Assembly: GCF_003369915.1 (NCBI RefSeq)
Contig: NC_046677.1
Location: 24,260,913-24,324,912, forward strand
Source: Drosophila miranda
Taxonomy: Eukaryota; Arthropoda; Insecta; Diptera; Drosophilidae
DNA length: 64,000 nucleotides
Reading direction: 5' to 3'
A program made the translations under genes and the position numbers. Below are positions 1 through 12,519 of the stretch, one piece after another. The stretch's first letter is position 1. Every line of letters starts with the position of its first letter. Below the pieces are notes generated by a model, which made no database searches, had not been told where the DNA came from, and worked only from the letters and a program-made list of their open reading frames with translations.

Positions 1-156
1 ATTTCGTATCTTGCTTGTTTCTTGCTTTATTCGTTCAACGGCCCAATGGTATTTTTTAATCTTGTATTGTATCCAATCTTTAGAACTATTGATCCCTGAT
101 CCCAAATGTACCTTTCCTATGAATTAATCGCCATCATCCCCTGGTTTTTCTTTCAG

Positions 157-2576
157 CGTGTGTACTACCTCTCGCTGGAGTACTACATGGGTCGCTCCCT
201 CACCAACACCATGATCAATCTGGGCATCCAGAGCGAATGCGAGGAAGCCATGTACCAGATTGGTCTGGACATTGAGAATCTCGAGGATATGGAGGAGGAT
301 GCCGGTCTGGGCAACGGTGGTCTCGGTCGCCTGGCCGCCTGTTTCCTCGACTCGATGGCCACTCTGGGTCTGGCCGCCTATGGATATGGCATTCGTTATG
401 AGTACGGTATCTTTGCCCAAAAGATCAAGAATGGTGAGCAGGTGGAGGAGCCCGACGATTGGCTACGTTATGGCAACCCTTGGGAGAAGGCACGTCCCGA
501 GTTCATGCTGCCCGTCCATTTCTATGGCCGTGTGATCGATACCCCTGAGGGTAAGAAGTGGGTGGACTCCCAGAAGGTGTATGCCATGCCCTATGACAAT
601 CCCATTCCCGGCTATGCCAACAATCATGTCAACACGCTGCGTCTGTGGTCGGCCAAGTCACCGGCTGACTTCAACCTGAAGTTCTGTAAGTCCTAAACAA
701 TTATACTCCCCCTCAAAGAACCTCATATTAAGTGATTTCTCATTTCTGATTACAGTCAACGATGGCGACTACATTCAGGCCGTGCTGGACCGTAACTTGG
801 CCGAGAACATCTCGCGTGTGCTGTACCCCAACGACAACTTCTTCGAGGGCAAGGAGCTGCGTCTCAAGCAGGAGTACTTCATGTGCGCCGCCACTCTCCA
901 GGACATTATTCGTCGCTACAAGGCCTCGAAGTTTGGATCCCGCGAGGCGGTGCGTAACTCCTTTGATCACTTCCCTGATAAGGTGGCCATCCAGCTGAAC
1001 GACACCCATCCCTCGCTGGCCATACCCGAGCTGATGCGCATCCTCCTCGACGATGAGCATCTGACCTGGGAGAAGGCATGGGACATTACCACCCGCACCT
1101 GTGCCTACACCAACCACACTGTGCTGCCCGAGGCTTTGGAGCGCTGGCCCGTGTCCCTGCTGGAGTCGATCTTGCCCCGTCATCTGCAGATCATCTATCA
1201 CATTAACTTCCTGCATATGGAGAATGTGAAGAAGAAGTTCCCCACGGATCTGGACCGCATGCGTCGCATGTCCCTGGTGGAGGAGGATGGCGATAAGCGC
1301 GTCAATATGGCACATCTGTCGATTGTGGGCTCCCATGCCGTCAACGGTGTGGCTGCCATCCATTCGCAGATCCTGAAGGACTCGCTCTTCCGTGACTTTT
1401 ACGAAATGGAGCCCGGCAAGTTCCAGAACAAGACCAACGGCATCACTCCACGCCGCTGGCTGTTGCTGTGCAATCCGGGTCTGTCCGATCTGATTGCCGA
1501 GAAGATCGGCGACGAGTGGCCCGTGCATCTAGACCAGTTGGTGGCCCTGAAGAAGTGGGCCAAGGACCCGAACTTCCAGCGTAATGTGGCTCGTGTCAAG
1601 CAGGAGAACAAGCTGAAGCTGGCCGCCATCCTGGAGGCCGACTATGGCGTGAAGGTCAATCCCTCGTCCATTTTTGACATCCAGGTTAAGCGCATCCACG
1701 AGTACAAGCGCCAGCTGCTCAACTGCCTGCACATCATCACCCTGTACAATCGCATCAAGAAGGATCCCACAGCCAATTTCACACCGAGGACCATCATGAT
1801 CGGTGGCAAGGCCGCACCCGGCTACTATGTGGCCAAGCAGATCATCAAGCTGATCTGTTCCGTTGGTAATGTGGTCAACAATGATCCCATTGTTGGAGAC
1901 AAGCTGAAGGTCATCTTCCTGGAGAACTATCGCGTGACGCTCGCCGAGAAGATCATGCCCGCTGCGGATCTGTCCGAGCAGATCTCCACCGCCGGCACAG
2001 AGGCATCCGGCACTGGCAACATGAAGTTCCAGCTGAACGGTGCCCTTACCATCGGCACGCTGGACGGTGCCAATGTGGAGATGGCCGAAGAGATGGGATT
2101 GGAAAACATTTTCATCTTTGGCATGACCGTCACCGAGGTGGAGGCCCTCAAGAAGAAGGGCTACAATGCCTATGACTACTACAATGCCAATGCCGAGATC
2201 AAGCAGGTGATCGATCAGATCCAGGGCGGTTTCTTCAGCCCCGGCAATCCCAACGAGTTCAAGAACATTGCCGATATTCTGCTCAAGTACGATCACTACC
2301 TCTCGCTGGCCGACTTTGATGCGTACCTGAAGGCCCAGGATCTGGTGTCCAAGACCTACCAGGTAAGCATGGATTTCCATGGATAAAACCTTAATATCCA
2401 AAACTCTGTCGTTCTCTTTTTCTGCGCAGAACCAAGCCAAATGGCTGGAGATGGCTATCCACAATATTGCGTCCAGCGGCAAATTCTCGTCGGATCGTAC
2501 CATTGCCGAGTATGCCCGCGAGATCTGGGGCGTGGAGCCCACCTGGGAGAAGCTGCCGAATCCCGAGGATCAGTAA
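157..2576 (+). CDS. GlyP: Glycogen phosphorylase, partial (5' end outside window)
   Basis: Exons 157-685, 756-2362 and 2430-2576 (TAA) give the last 761 residues of a family about 844 long, so roughly 83 N-terminal residues lie upstream of the window. The first exon follows a tttcag acceptor at 151-156; the other junctions are GTAAGT/acag and GTAAGC/gcag. The enzyme removes glucose-1-phosphate from glycogen in the cytosol using pyridoxal phosphate. The cofactor motif [10 protein letters not shown] is present, with the Schiff-base lysine codon at 2024-2026, followed by [16 protein letters not shown]. The active-site loop [17 protein letters not shown] is at about 307-357. Coding sequence is intact and GC-rich like a highly expressed fly gene. 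An AATAAA lies near 2739. Identification is secure. Confidence 0.97.
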
Positions 2577-4210
2577 TAAATCAATTGACATTTTTGATAT
2601 TATGTTATTATTTAAGTACTTTACTTTTGTTAAAGTCAAAGTGCAAATTTTAGGAGCCAAAAGCAACACCAACTAAAACTAACCAACGGGCATCTCAGCC
2701 CTCACTCCTCAACCCCCAATTGTTAATATTTTATTTAATAAAAATCCAAGGTAAACTATTAAAGAACGCTCTCTAATCTAAATCTGGAAATAAATCACAG
2801 GAGCAGCGACTGGCCTCAGCCAATTAAAAACCTCAGGAAAACTTTCAAAGTTAAAAATTATAAAAGAAAATATATAGCAAAGGAAATATTGATAGTGGAA
2901 TGAAAACCAAAAAGGTCTTGGAGTTGATTAACAACAAAATATAGAGGAAAGCTTTTGTTTAGAAATCGGATATGCGTGTTTTAAAAATGAGATCAAAACT
3001 CAAAACTGTTAAATGTAAAAAATAATTTAAATTTAATAAAATTTGATTCGAAAACAAAGGAAATTTAATGAGTTTTTGCTGAAGAATCTAAAGGATCCAT
3101 GTACACTTTATAAATCTACATCTCTCTACTATTTTTGGGACTTGCAATGGACTCTTAATATATGTATATGAAAGTTGTTTAAGAAATTTAAGAACAAGTC
3201 TCATCTATGGATGCCTGAAGAGTTTACCTAAAGCTTTAACGTAATATTATTCTGAGAAGAACTATCTGATTTTCGACTCAATTAAGGGGTGAGATTAATT
3301 GTAGAACAGCATCAATAGCTGAGTCGATATATGTAGCTATTGTTCGTCCCTTCGTCCGTCTTGTTTGATGCCCAGTTCTCAAAGACTATAAGTGCTAGAG
3401 CAAACAAATTTTGTGTGCAGACTGGATGTGATATCCCAAAAAATATTCAAAAAGAACTGGTTCGGTTTTGGCCGTGAATTATTCAACTGTACAGTATACA
3501 CACGTACAGCTTTACCCGCCTGTACAATGCCTGAGAAGGAACCGTATCGATCGGAGCATTAACATCTTCAACAAACTTCGCAAAAACAAAGCTAAACAAA
3601 ATTTAAGCAACAAAATATAAATGAAAATTGAATAATAAATCATGCAATTTTCCAGAAAACGATGAATATCTTCAATGAAATATTGCCTTGGGGCAAGATA
3701 CCACAGGAGGCTATTGTGGAGGATGCAAAAGTTCTGGCTATGGCAGATTTTGTAGATACTATTTGAAATGTACTATATTTTAGTGTATTCTGGCAGTGTG
3801 CATGAATGAATGGTTAAAACTACATTAATATTTAGTGAACATCTTATTCGAATAAAAACGATTCATTGTCTGATGTTAGACCACTTCAAAATGGCTTGCC
3901 TAAGTTCTGGGAATATCTTATGAAATTCCAACAATTAATCTTAGTAAAACCAAAAGAGGAAGCTTTTCTTTGTATTCTGATATCCCAGATCGTATTAAAT
4001 AAAAGGTTTCTTTCTAGATATTTTTGTACAGTATAATTGATTGGATTTTCTTTTAGGAAGGTACCTAAGACAATTTTAAGTCTTTTTAAAATAAGAGTCG
4101 CATTGGGTGTTGGTGTTATTGTTGGTTGAACAGACAATTCAGAATTCGTTTTAGAAATGTTACAAAATGCATCAGAGAAAATGATACGATCGATCCCAGG
4201 ATAGGGTTGA
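2577..4210. other. Intergenic: 3' flanks of GlyP and tho2 (convergent)
   Basis: AT-rich DNA between the convergent 3' ends of GlyP (+) and tho2 (-). It holds the GlyP 3' UTR with AATAAA near 2739 and 2789, a degenerate dispersed repeat at about 3290-3480, and a short open frame at 3662-3766 described separately. No other gene is supported. The long minus-strand frame running to 3886 is read-through beyond tho2, whose real stop is at 4211-4213 in another frame. Confidence 0.7.
3290..3480. repeat. Degenerate helentron/DINE-like dispersed repeat fragment
   Basis: The stretch contains ttcgtcccttcgtccgtctt, followed by 'ctcaaagactataagtgcta' and 'gagcaaacaaattttgtgtg'. From memory this word order is typical of the abundant non-autonomous helentron-like repeats in Drosophila, especially the obscura group. 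No ends could be defined and the copy is degraded. A RepeatMasker run against Drosophila libraries would settle the family. Confidence 0.4.
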
Positions 4211-7200
4211 TTAGTAGTTGACCCTGGAGGAGCGTGTTGTTTTGATAGAGTACTGTCGATCGTCGCCTCGCGAACTACTGCCGCCCGCAGCTCCACCACC
4301 TCGTTCTCTGTCAAACTTCTCATGTGAACGCTCTCGTGGGGATTTATCCTGAAAGACAAAACAAGGAAACATAAGTAAATCCAACGTTCAGGGACTGCCT
4401 CGAAACAACTCACTCTGTTTCGCTCACGCAGATCATCATCGCCGTTTTGTGCTAAAAAACGTTAATTAAAAATTGAATGTCTTGAAACCTTGCTTGGGTA
4501 TAGTCCTTACCTTCGCGCCGTCGCTTGTGCTCGACATTGTTGGACTCCTCGGCGCGGTCCCGCTTGCGTCCCAGTTTGCGATCCTTGCGCGCATCCCGTT
4601 CCTCATCGGACAGCTTGTCCTTGTTGCGCTCTTTGGTTTTGAGACGCGCCTTCTTCACGCTGTCGACGAGCTCCTCAACCTTCTGTAATGGCCATAGGAT
4701 TAATAAGAATAGGCATCCATAGCATCCACGATATATGCGTGTGTGTGTAACTAATTATGTGTGTGTGTCCCCCTTGTGTGTGTGTAGGTTGTGTTTTGGT
4801 CTGATTTGGAGTCCCTACGATTGGTGTGGTTATATATACATGGGTGTACAAGTATTGTCCGCCGCCCTCATCATCTCGCGTTCATCACTTACCCGTGGCA
4901 CGGAATTAACAACTAAACTTCATTCAGGTGCAGTACCCACAGGTACAGTAGGTACAGATATCGCGTACAGGCTAGCAGAGTCTGGGCAATAGCAATGTAA
5001 GGCCGAATCACGTGTCCCCAAGGATGAAGAGAGGTTCGTTTCCATCGTTTTTACAACCAAATGGGTCAAGAAGATTGGCAACGTGGTTCCCACAAAGTGA
5101 GTCGAAAGATGGATATGATCCTCTGCATCCAGAAAAAGAGTTGACGGAAGCTACAGCCTCTGCATCCACGAAGAGAGTCGGACAGATGTTACGACCCTAT
5201 GTTTCACCGAAGAGAGAGCCGATAGAGTCGTCTATGACTCTCTGGATCCACAAAATGAGATGACAGATGCTCCAAGCCGCTGGATCCCCGAAGAGAAAGT
5301 TGACGGATGCTACGACCCTCTGGGTTCACGAAGAGATAGAGGCAATAGATGCTACTAAGACACTCTAAGTAGATGAAGTCCAGGTGTACTTGGCTTGAAA
5401 TTTGTTATAGAATGCACTTGCTCCAGAATCAGAAGTCCATTTGCGAGACTCCAGTTGTTCCTTAATGGTGTGGATCCAGTTAATAAATTGGAGACAATCC
5501 AATTGATTATCGTCTCCGCTTTCCTTCTTCTTTGCCTTCTACTCGTACTCCTCTCCTCCATGTTGAGAACTTTGTGTTGTTTCTTCAACATTTGTGATCG
5601 CCGAATTTATACGTTTTATGGAATGATTGAAGTTGTAAATTTTGAATTTCTCCAACTAAATGGAGTAGTAATTTTTGGCTCAATTTTTGTAAGTAGATGT
5701 TGCCTTCTTCGGTGGTTTTGTAGAATATTTTTTAGAAGTTGTATCGTGAACAACGCCAGATTCGATTTTAATTTTTTCGCAATCCTTTAAACCAATCTTT
5801 GAATGTTTTACTTTTTTGAAGACGGTGGATATAAATGCTCGATGATGCTCTCTTGATTGAAGACTTCTTCTCTTTTACTTGTGGCTTGGATTACGATTAG
5901 TTGGTTTTGTTCGTTGTAGCTTTCGTTTCTGATGATTTCGTTGGTTTTTTTATGTTTTTTTTTTTGTTTGTTTGTTTTGATTTGATTTGGTGCAGTAAAA
6001 AATTTCTTTCCTATCTTTTTTCTTCTTAGCGTTGCAGCTCTTCAGGTCTTAGATGTTGTGGTCTGGTCCCAATTGTCATCGTCATCGTGTGTCATGACAG
6101 GCGCGGCGACGTTGTATTGCAGTTGAAAACTTCCATCGATTTACAGATTAATTTTAAAACTACTAGAACTATTTAACAACTATACAATACAATAAAATAC
6201 ACTATCAAAAATACAAAAATTTCATTCAATGAAATTCAATCATGCTCTTGCTTAATCAGTATATATCAACTTGAGAGTCCAGATGGATGTGTTTTTTATT
6301 TTATTTTTAAAATTTATGTTTGGGTTGGGGGCTTTCTGCTTTTTGTGTATCGATTGAAGTTTTGAAGTAGTAGATTGTGTTCCGCAACTGCTGCGAGATT
6401 GGGGAGTGTTCGAAAGGGAGTTTTGATGTTTTTGGTTGGTTGGTGGTTGGCGGGCCTACCCCCCAAAGAAGTCTCGCGCGCAGTCTGCTCCAGATTTTGA
6501 TCGCCATCGCAGATTGTTGTTGTATTTTTTTTTTTGTCTTAGCGTACTTATGTCTGCAACCATATGGTACTAACCTTTGAACTGCTCGACGATGATTCCA
6601 ATTTGCGACGCTTTGAATCTGCAAGGGAAAGCAAGGGAAGCATATTGAAAAATCGTTGTAAACTTTATATTCTATATGTTCTACCAAAGACGGTACAATC
6701 GGTATTCTCTGGGTATTTGATTGTTCGATTTTTTGGACCGAAAAGTAAGTATTTTCTGTTGTTTATGGATTCTTGGACTGACGAACAGATGAACCAACCA
6801 CACGCGCTCTTCTCCTTCATCGGGTCATCACGAAAAACCCCGCCATAGAAGAGTTTTCGGGTCCTTAGGCAACATATTTGATTCCACTTACCTTTTTCGT
6901 ATTCAATAGCCTCAAGGCTGCGTCTGTGTTGCATGGAACCATTGCTCTCGTTCGAAACAGAGCTCAAATCACGATCCCGATGGCGGCCCTCGTACTCGTC
7001 AAACTGTCGATGCTCAGTTGAGTTGCTGGCCACCAGATCCACTGTTTTCAGACCCTCGTGTCGATTCCGCTCCTCACGTCGCGATGTCTTCTCTCGCTTC
7101 TGATTACGTTGGGCTGCTGCCGCCTCCAGTTCTTCCTGGCGTTGGGCACGCTCTCGGACACGCTGATTCAGCTCCGCTTCGGTACGCTCCTTGGGGCGAT

Positions 7201-10200
7201 TGTTGGTCTCTCGGGAGCTGCGATGGCTGCTGGTGAGGCTGCTGTGCCTCTGCTCGTGCTCCCGTTCACGATCCACTTCACGGCTGTGACGATCGTTTTG
7301 GCTGCTGCCATTGCTGGCATTGATGCTGCCAGACTGGAACTGCTGCTCCTGGTGCAGATGCAGCTCATCCTTCGTGAGGCGGGAGTGTGACTCTCTAGCT
7401 CCAGGCAGATCTCTTTGCTTGCTCTCCCGTTCGGACGGCGCTGAGTTGGCGGTGGATGATGGTGGCACCCGGGGATCGGTGGGTTTCGAGTCGTGGCGCA
7501 TGCTGAGAGCTGCAGCGCGGGAGAAACAATAACGATTGTTAAATTTTCTTGCTTTTGAAAATCCCTGACAAAATGCTTACATGACTTTACATCTCGTTCT
7601 TTACCGGTTGCATTTTGTTCGCTGTTGTAGAAGGACGTAGCACTGCCCCCCGACTTGGTGGCCGTTGATGAGGTAAGACCTTGTGTTGCCACCTTATCCG
7701 AGGCCAACACTTTGATGCTGGGCCCACTACCAGTGCCTGGGGCTTCCGGCTCCTGCGAATCTTTAGTGGGCAACCGCTCAGGCAACTGATGAAAGTCACT
7801 CTCCTTGAACATGCTCGGTGTCTTCAGCTTCAGTTTGCCAATATAGCTGGAGGCTATGACATACAGATCTGGGCGTTTGGTCTTCTCCTCTTCGCGCACT
7901 TTGTCCACCTTCCGTTCAATGATCTGCGCCAGCTTGGCCAGTACGGGATAGTGTGGAAGTATACGCATGAGAATGATCAGTGCATTCCGTATCTGCATAA
8001 AGTCCTTCGAGTCTAGACAGAAAACAATGGCCTTGGTGATCTTATAGTGCCACTTGTGGCACACATGTCGATAGTTTTCGTAGCCCACGTGATCGTTGGC
8101 CTCTGAGAACTGATTGCTGACACGAAATTTGGTCACAAAGCCGGGATAATTGGCACACTCCTTGTTAAAAACGGCCTGATCGGCATGCCAGCGCATCACA
8201 GTCTCCAGCATGGCGCACAGAAAGCGGCCATAGCGTGTCGCCTCGCCCTCCGTGCAAGAGGTCACCGAGTAGGTAATGTCACAGAAGATCTACCCAAAAT
8301 AACAAAGAGGAAATCAGAGCTGAATCCAGCTTCTAGCAGAGCTAGAGCTTTTAGAGCTTACCCGATCGTAGCACAGCAGGGTGGAAAAATTAGCCGTCTT
8401 TAGATTGTGGATGGTATGGACAAACTTTGCGCAATAGAGCGCATCCAGGGCAGTGAAAGTGCAGCGCGGAAACAGGCACAATTGCAGGAACTGCGTAATG
8501 GTATCGTTCTTGGCGGACTTGGCCGAACGCAGCAGGAACCAGCTGTCCCTCTGCTCTTGCAGACGCTGCTGTATCTTGTCCACATGCTCGTGTTGCTTCT
8601 TCCGCTCATCATTTAGCTTCTCCATCAAAGCAATGTATCGCTCTTGTTCTTTTTTGTTCTTGGACTGGTTGGAGTCCTTGCCCTCGGCCGCCTGATGGGC
8701 CAATTGCTTGAGTTTTCCAATCTCACGCTGGTAGCTATCGTTGGGGACATGCAGATCGTACATGCTGAGGCTCCAGAAGGTCACCAAAAACTGCGGACTT
8801 ATGTCCTCCCACACTTTGGCACTATGCAGCGGACGCACAGACTCCACAATGGGGTTCATGATGAGTTGTGTGGCGTCCAGATACTTTTGCATTCTCTGTG
8901 TGGTGGTCAGTTTTTTGGCATTCGGATCGGATTTACGCAATTGATCGTACTTTTGCTAAGGAAAACAGAGAGAAAAGATTAGATCCGTGCTCAAAAGATC
9001 CAGTTCCTCAGCTTACATTAATCTGATGTGTAAACATGGGCCTCGCCAGAAAGAATGCCACATCCGTATTGATGTGATACTCCCTTAGCATCGTTATGAT
9101 CGATGGCAGTCGCTCCACATACTCATCCACCGAATAGGTGGAACCCAAAAAGGTGCCAAATTGCACTAGCGTGTCCTGGCACTGATCATAAAGATTCCCC
9201 ACCAGCTTCAGATGACTATGCGCCGCCGTTTCACGATAGATCACACAATGCTTCTGCTGGGCCATCAGCAGACAAATGGCCACAGCCAGATCATTGTTGG
9301 CCAGGGCCTCCTTCAGCCGATTCGATGACTTCTTAGTGTTCCTCACTTGACTGAAATAGCCCGCCTCGCCGCGCAGCTGTTCGCCCCCGCACAAAGCCTG
9401 CAGCTGTTCGTTGGTCATCTCCTCGCACGACTCCACGCCAGCCATCTTGTGCACAATCTCGCGTAGTATTAGAAGATCCAGGCTCTTCTGTGACTTCAAT
9501 TGATTGGCCACATACTGCAGCAGGCCGCTCAATTCGATGCTGTATTTTTTGTAGATGGTCCCACAAAAGGAGGCCAGACTTTGCAGCCACAGGGAAAGCG
9601 AAGTGCCGTCGTCTTTGAACCTGCCACGACCCGTCAGAGTCAGCGATTCAATGATGCAATAGCCCAGGCAATCAAAGGACAGAGATGTCAGGAACTTCAA
9701 CATGTCACAGACAGGTGCGATAAGGTTGTCGTACATCTGGATTTGCAGGAGTATCTATTCAGCAAAAAAAAGGGTTTAAAACGACATAAATTTTAAAGAT
9801 AGACTCATTAACTCTTTACGATGTTGCACGAGGCACGAAAAGCTCTTCTATGGGTTTTTCGTGATGCGCGCCGCAGAAGAATTGAGTTTCGGTCCAAGGA
9901 AACCAAAAACAATATACGTTGCAGAAAATGGATGCTGGAGACCGAGAACAATACTTCGAACCATTTCCCAAGGTTTAGAATTTGTTATTATATTATTGGG
10001 CATTCGAGATTGCGAAGGGGTTTTTCTGTGCATTTTGTTACTTGATTTTTTGGACCGACTCAGAGGTACCCCGCGTACCATCAATTAAATGGAATTTCTT
10101 GTTGTACTTACATAATCAAACATCAGTCCAGGAGCACAGTGACAGTACTTGCCCACCAGTCGACCCAATTGCTTTACATTTTCCTTGCTGACACGCTTCA

Positions 10201-12377
10201 TCAGCCCCTTGATGTCGCGCATGGCCAAGCCACTGCGTCGTATCAGATTCGGATGCAGCTGGTAGCTATCGTTTTTCCATCGGGCATACAAACTGTATCG
10301 AAAATGATACGGGAAATACTTGAGCACAGCCCAAATCTCCTCGGACATGGAACAATTATTGTCCAAATACAGCAGCGATGGCAGTATGCACGAATCCATG
10401 CAGGTCATTATGTCGTAGTAATGCTTCTCCGCCTCTGAATTAGGCGGCGGGCCATTCATGCTGTCGACACCCATCTCCACAATTAGCTTGCTCATAATCC
10501 GTATCAGTTTGTACATTAGCACCGTGTCACAGTGCATCGCCGGGCCCAAAACATTAGCCATCGGCCATGTATACTTCCGCAGATCAACAAATTCACGGGC
10601 CTGCATCTTGGCCACCAGCTTGGCATCATCGTACAAACGATTGCGACTCTGTTTGCGTCCGGCGGGGGCTTTGAAGCATTTCTTGTAGTATATATGCTCC
10701 ACGGACAAATGAATCAGTTCGACAATGGCACGGGCAATGGGCTCTTGTATGACCACCGATTGTTCCGGCAGTTTTTGTATGATTCTGTGGGCATTCTCCC
10801 AGTCCCCCACCTTGAGCAGAGCCTCGCAGAGACCAAACTTTTGATTAAGATTGTACTTTTCCTCATCAAACCGCTTAACGGTTGGCGGCGGTGGTGGTGG
10901 CTCTTTGTCGTCTTCCTTTTTGTTGGTGGAGATCAGATTCAGTTTTCGCACCATTTCTCGGGCATCCGACAGCTCTTGCACCCAGTTGGCCTTGATGCTG
11001 CCATCATTGGGGGTCAACCAGACGTACACATCGTTCAGTTCAATCACCTCGTGCTTCAACAGCAGCGCGCACACATGGTACAGAGATCGGGGCGTACGAG
11101 AGTCCTTAAAATGGCAGAACTTGTAGCCGAGTACTTCACAAATAATGGCACCCGTGGGCATATAGCTGCGCAGCAAGGGTATAAACAATTGCCAACGATC
11201 CGGGCGGGTTTCAAACGATTCAATTATGATATCCAGCACGCGGTTGGGATCCAGATTGAAGCAACCTTTGCAGGGGATTAGCGTTTTAGTACAATCTATA
11301 TATATATATATAGATCAATGTATGTTCAATCCTACCTATCAGCGATTTTATAATGTCCATAATGCTCTCGGGAGTGGTGCTCTCCTCAAAGTCCTGATTC
11401 AGCTCGGTTATCAGCTTGGCAAAGCCTTCGCTTTCCTCGCGGAATAGATTAAAGCGTCGCTGCTTGTAGCTGTAGCAAAAATAAATATATTGGATAGTAC
11501 ATTTTTCCCAAAGAAACTCATATTTTTGTTACTACTTACTACAACTTGGTTTTGACCTTGATGAACTTGGAGTAGAAACCCTTGTTCTTCACAATCCCCA
11601 CCTCCTGCAGCGTATCAATCTCCAGGCGCTCTTTGAGCAAACTCTCTGGCACCACCTTGTCCATATCCTTGACGAGCTGCACAAAACCATGACGCTCCTC
11701 TTGCAGGCCCTCTGTCATAAGGGAAGTCTCGCTGTCCAAAATATTGACCACATCCACAATGAGACTAGGGAAATCCTTATGTATGGCCTGGAATATATAT
11801 ATGGTTTATATTAATAGAAGATCGTTTTACAGATCGATCGAAGCTAATAAGCTTACCACAACTTCTGTGAGCAGATGAAGGATAAGATCCTTCTTGTGGG
11901 TGAAGCGCAATGCTTGCCAGAGCAGCTCGTATATGGCATTCGAGACGCCCTGCCTGAAGACTCCATTCTGATCGTATACGGGACTGTCGGCACTTTCTTG
12001 CAGCTGTTGTTTGAGGTATTTCAAACTAAAACGAAATGTTCAATATGCAGGCTACAGTAAACGGGGAAGACTACATCAGCATACGACGCGCGCGCGGATT
12101 ACGTGTGGTGCCTGCTTGGCTGTTTGTTTGTATCTATCTATCTATCGTTGTGGTAGAAGGCATTAAACACGTACAATTCACTTCTGCCGGCCTTGTCGAA
12201 ATGCTTAAATATATCTGGATTCAGGACACTGCCTGCGCCGGACCCTCCATTTGTGTCGGACGCCGTCGATGCAGCCGCTACCGTCGCCGTCTCCATTGCC
12301 GTTGTCGCACTGCTGCCATCGCTCCCCGGTGTAACCGTCACGCTGTGACTCTTCGACAATTTCTTCAAGCGCCGCAT
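4211..12377 (-). CDS. tho2: THO complex subunit 2
   Basis: Thirteen exons on the minus strand, in transcript order: 12377-12175, 12025-11857, 11787-11540, 11469-11336, 11265-10112, 9754-9017, 8955-8362, 8289-7581, 7509-6892, 6618-6575, 4682-4511, 4451-4414, 4348-4211. All junctions are GT/AG and phases agree, giving 1652 aa (about 1640 in D. melanogaster as I recall). THO2 is the scaffold of the nuclear THO/TREX complex that couples transcription to mRNP assembly and export. Blocks shared with human THOC2 include [32 protein letters not shown]-type (here [16 protein letters not shown]), [26 protein letters not shown] (here [11 protein letters not shown]), [15 protein letters not shown] and VHKWHYK (here [11 protein letters not shown]). 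The last five exons encode a charged Arg/Glu/Ser-rich tail. No lesions are seen. The 1.9-kb intron at 4683-6574 is unusually large for this gene. Confidence 0.95.
4683..6574. other. Large tho2 intron with repeat and decayed open region
   Basis: This intron separates the exon ending [13 protein letters not shown] from the exon starting [13 protein letters not shown]. It contains TG-rich simple sequence near 4735-4790, a degenerate tandem repeat at about 5085-5370, and an A-rich stop-interrupted open region on the minus strand at about 5390-6110. The flanking exons join in phase without anything from the intron, so nothing here is needed to complete tho2. Confidence 0.75.
5085..5370. repeat. 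Degenerate tandem repeat, unit about 40 bp
   Basis: About seven imperfect units of 37-47 bp follow one another. Each carries a variant of 'ggatccacgaagagag' then 'ttgacagatgctacgaccct'. Clear unit starts lie near 5087, 5128, 5165, 5204, 5243, 5281 and 5321. Unit length varies and is not a multiple of three, so the array is not a coding repeat in its present form. Confidence 0.7.
6826..6875 (-). repeat. Dispersed repeat copy in a tho2 intron (inverted partner at 9820)
   Basis: Read on the minus strand, this block has 'ctcttctatggcggggtttt' followed by tcgtgatg, preceded by a gttgcctaagg-like segment. The plus strand at 9820-9866 in another tho2 intron has the same order (ttgcacgagg, gctcttctatgggtttttcg, tgatg). 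A second shared block, ttttttggaccga, lies at about 6730-6742. Confidence 0.65.
9820..10061 (+). repeat. Possible MITE-like element in tho2 intron
   Basis: The block at 9820-9866 matches the inverted copy at 6826-6875. Further in, gagtttcggtccaa (9884-9897) and ttggaccgactc (about 10050-10061) form an inverted pair, as terminal repeats of a short element would. The element lies inside the intron 9755-10111 and leaves the splice sites intact. The family was not recognised. Confidence 0.5.
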
Positions 12378-12507
12378 TAAAACTGTTTTATGTTACACGC
12401 AGTCAATATGCTGCTCAATGCTTTTTAAACAATTTTTCGTTGTATTTTTGATTTTTTTAATAAATTTTCACACTTTTCATTTGCCTTCGCTAGTGATGTG
12501 TGTTTGA

Positions 12508-12515
12508 TATCGATA
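12508..12515. promoter_or_regulatory. DRE (DREF-binding) octamer upstream of tho2
   Basis: A perfect palindromic TATCGATA lies 131 bp upstream of the tho2 ATG. DREF sites of this form are characteristic of Drosophila housekeeping promoters, which fits a general mRNA-export gene. The transcription start itself was not located. Confidence 0.6.
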
Positions 12516-12519
12516 ACGA

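Noticed and set aside
1529..2542. Long minus-strand open frame across GlyP
   Set aside because: It is the antisense of highly biased GlyP codons; the plus strand carries the conserved enzyme.
3886..4413. 175-codon minus-strand frame
   Set aside because: It crosses the tho2 splice acceptor at 4349-4350 in another frame. The phase-consistent tho2 exon ends at 4211.
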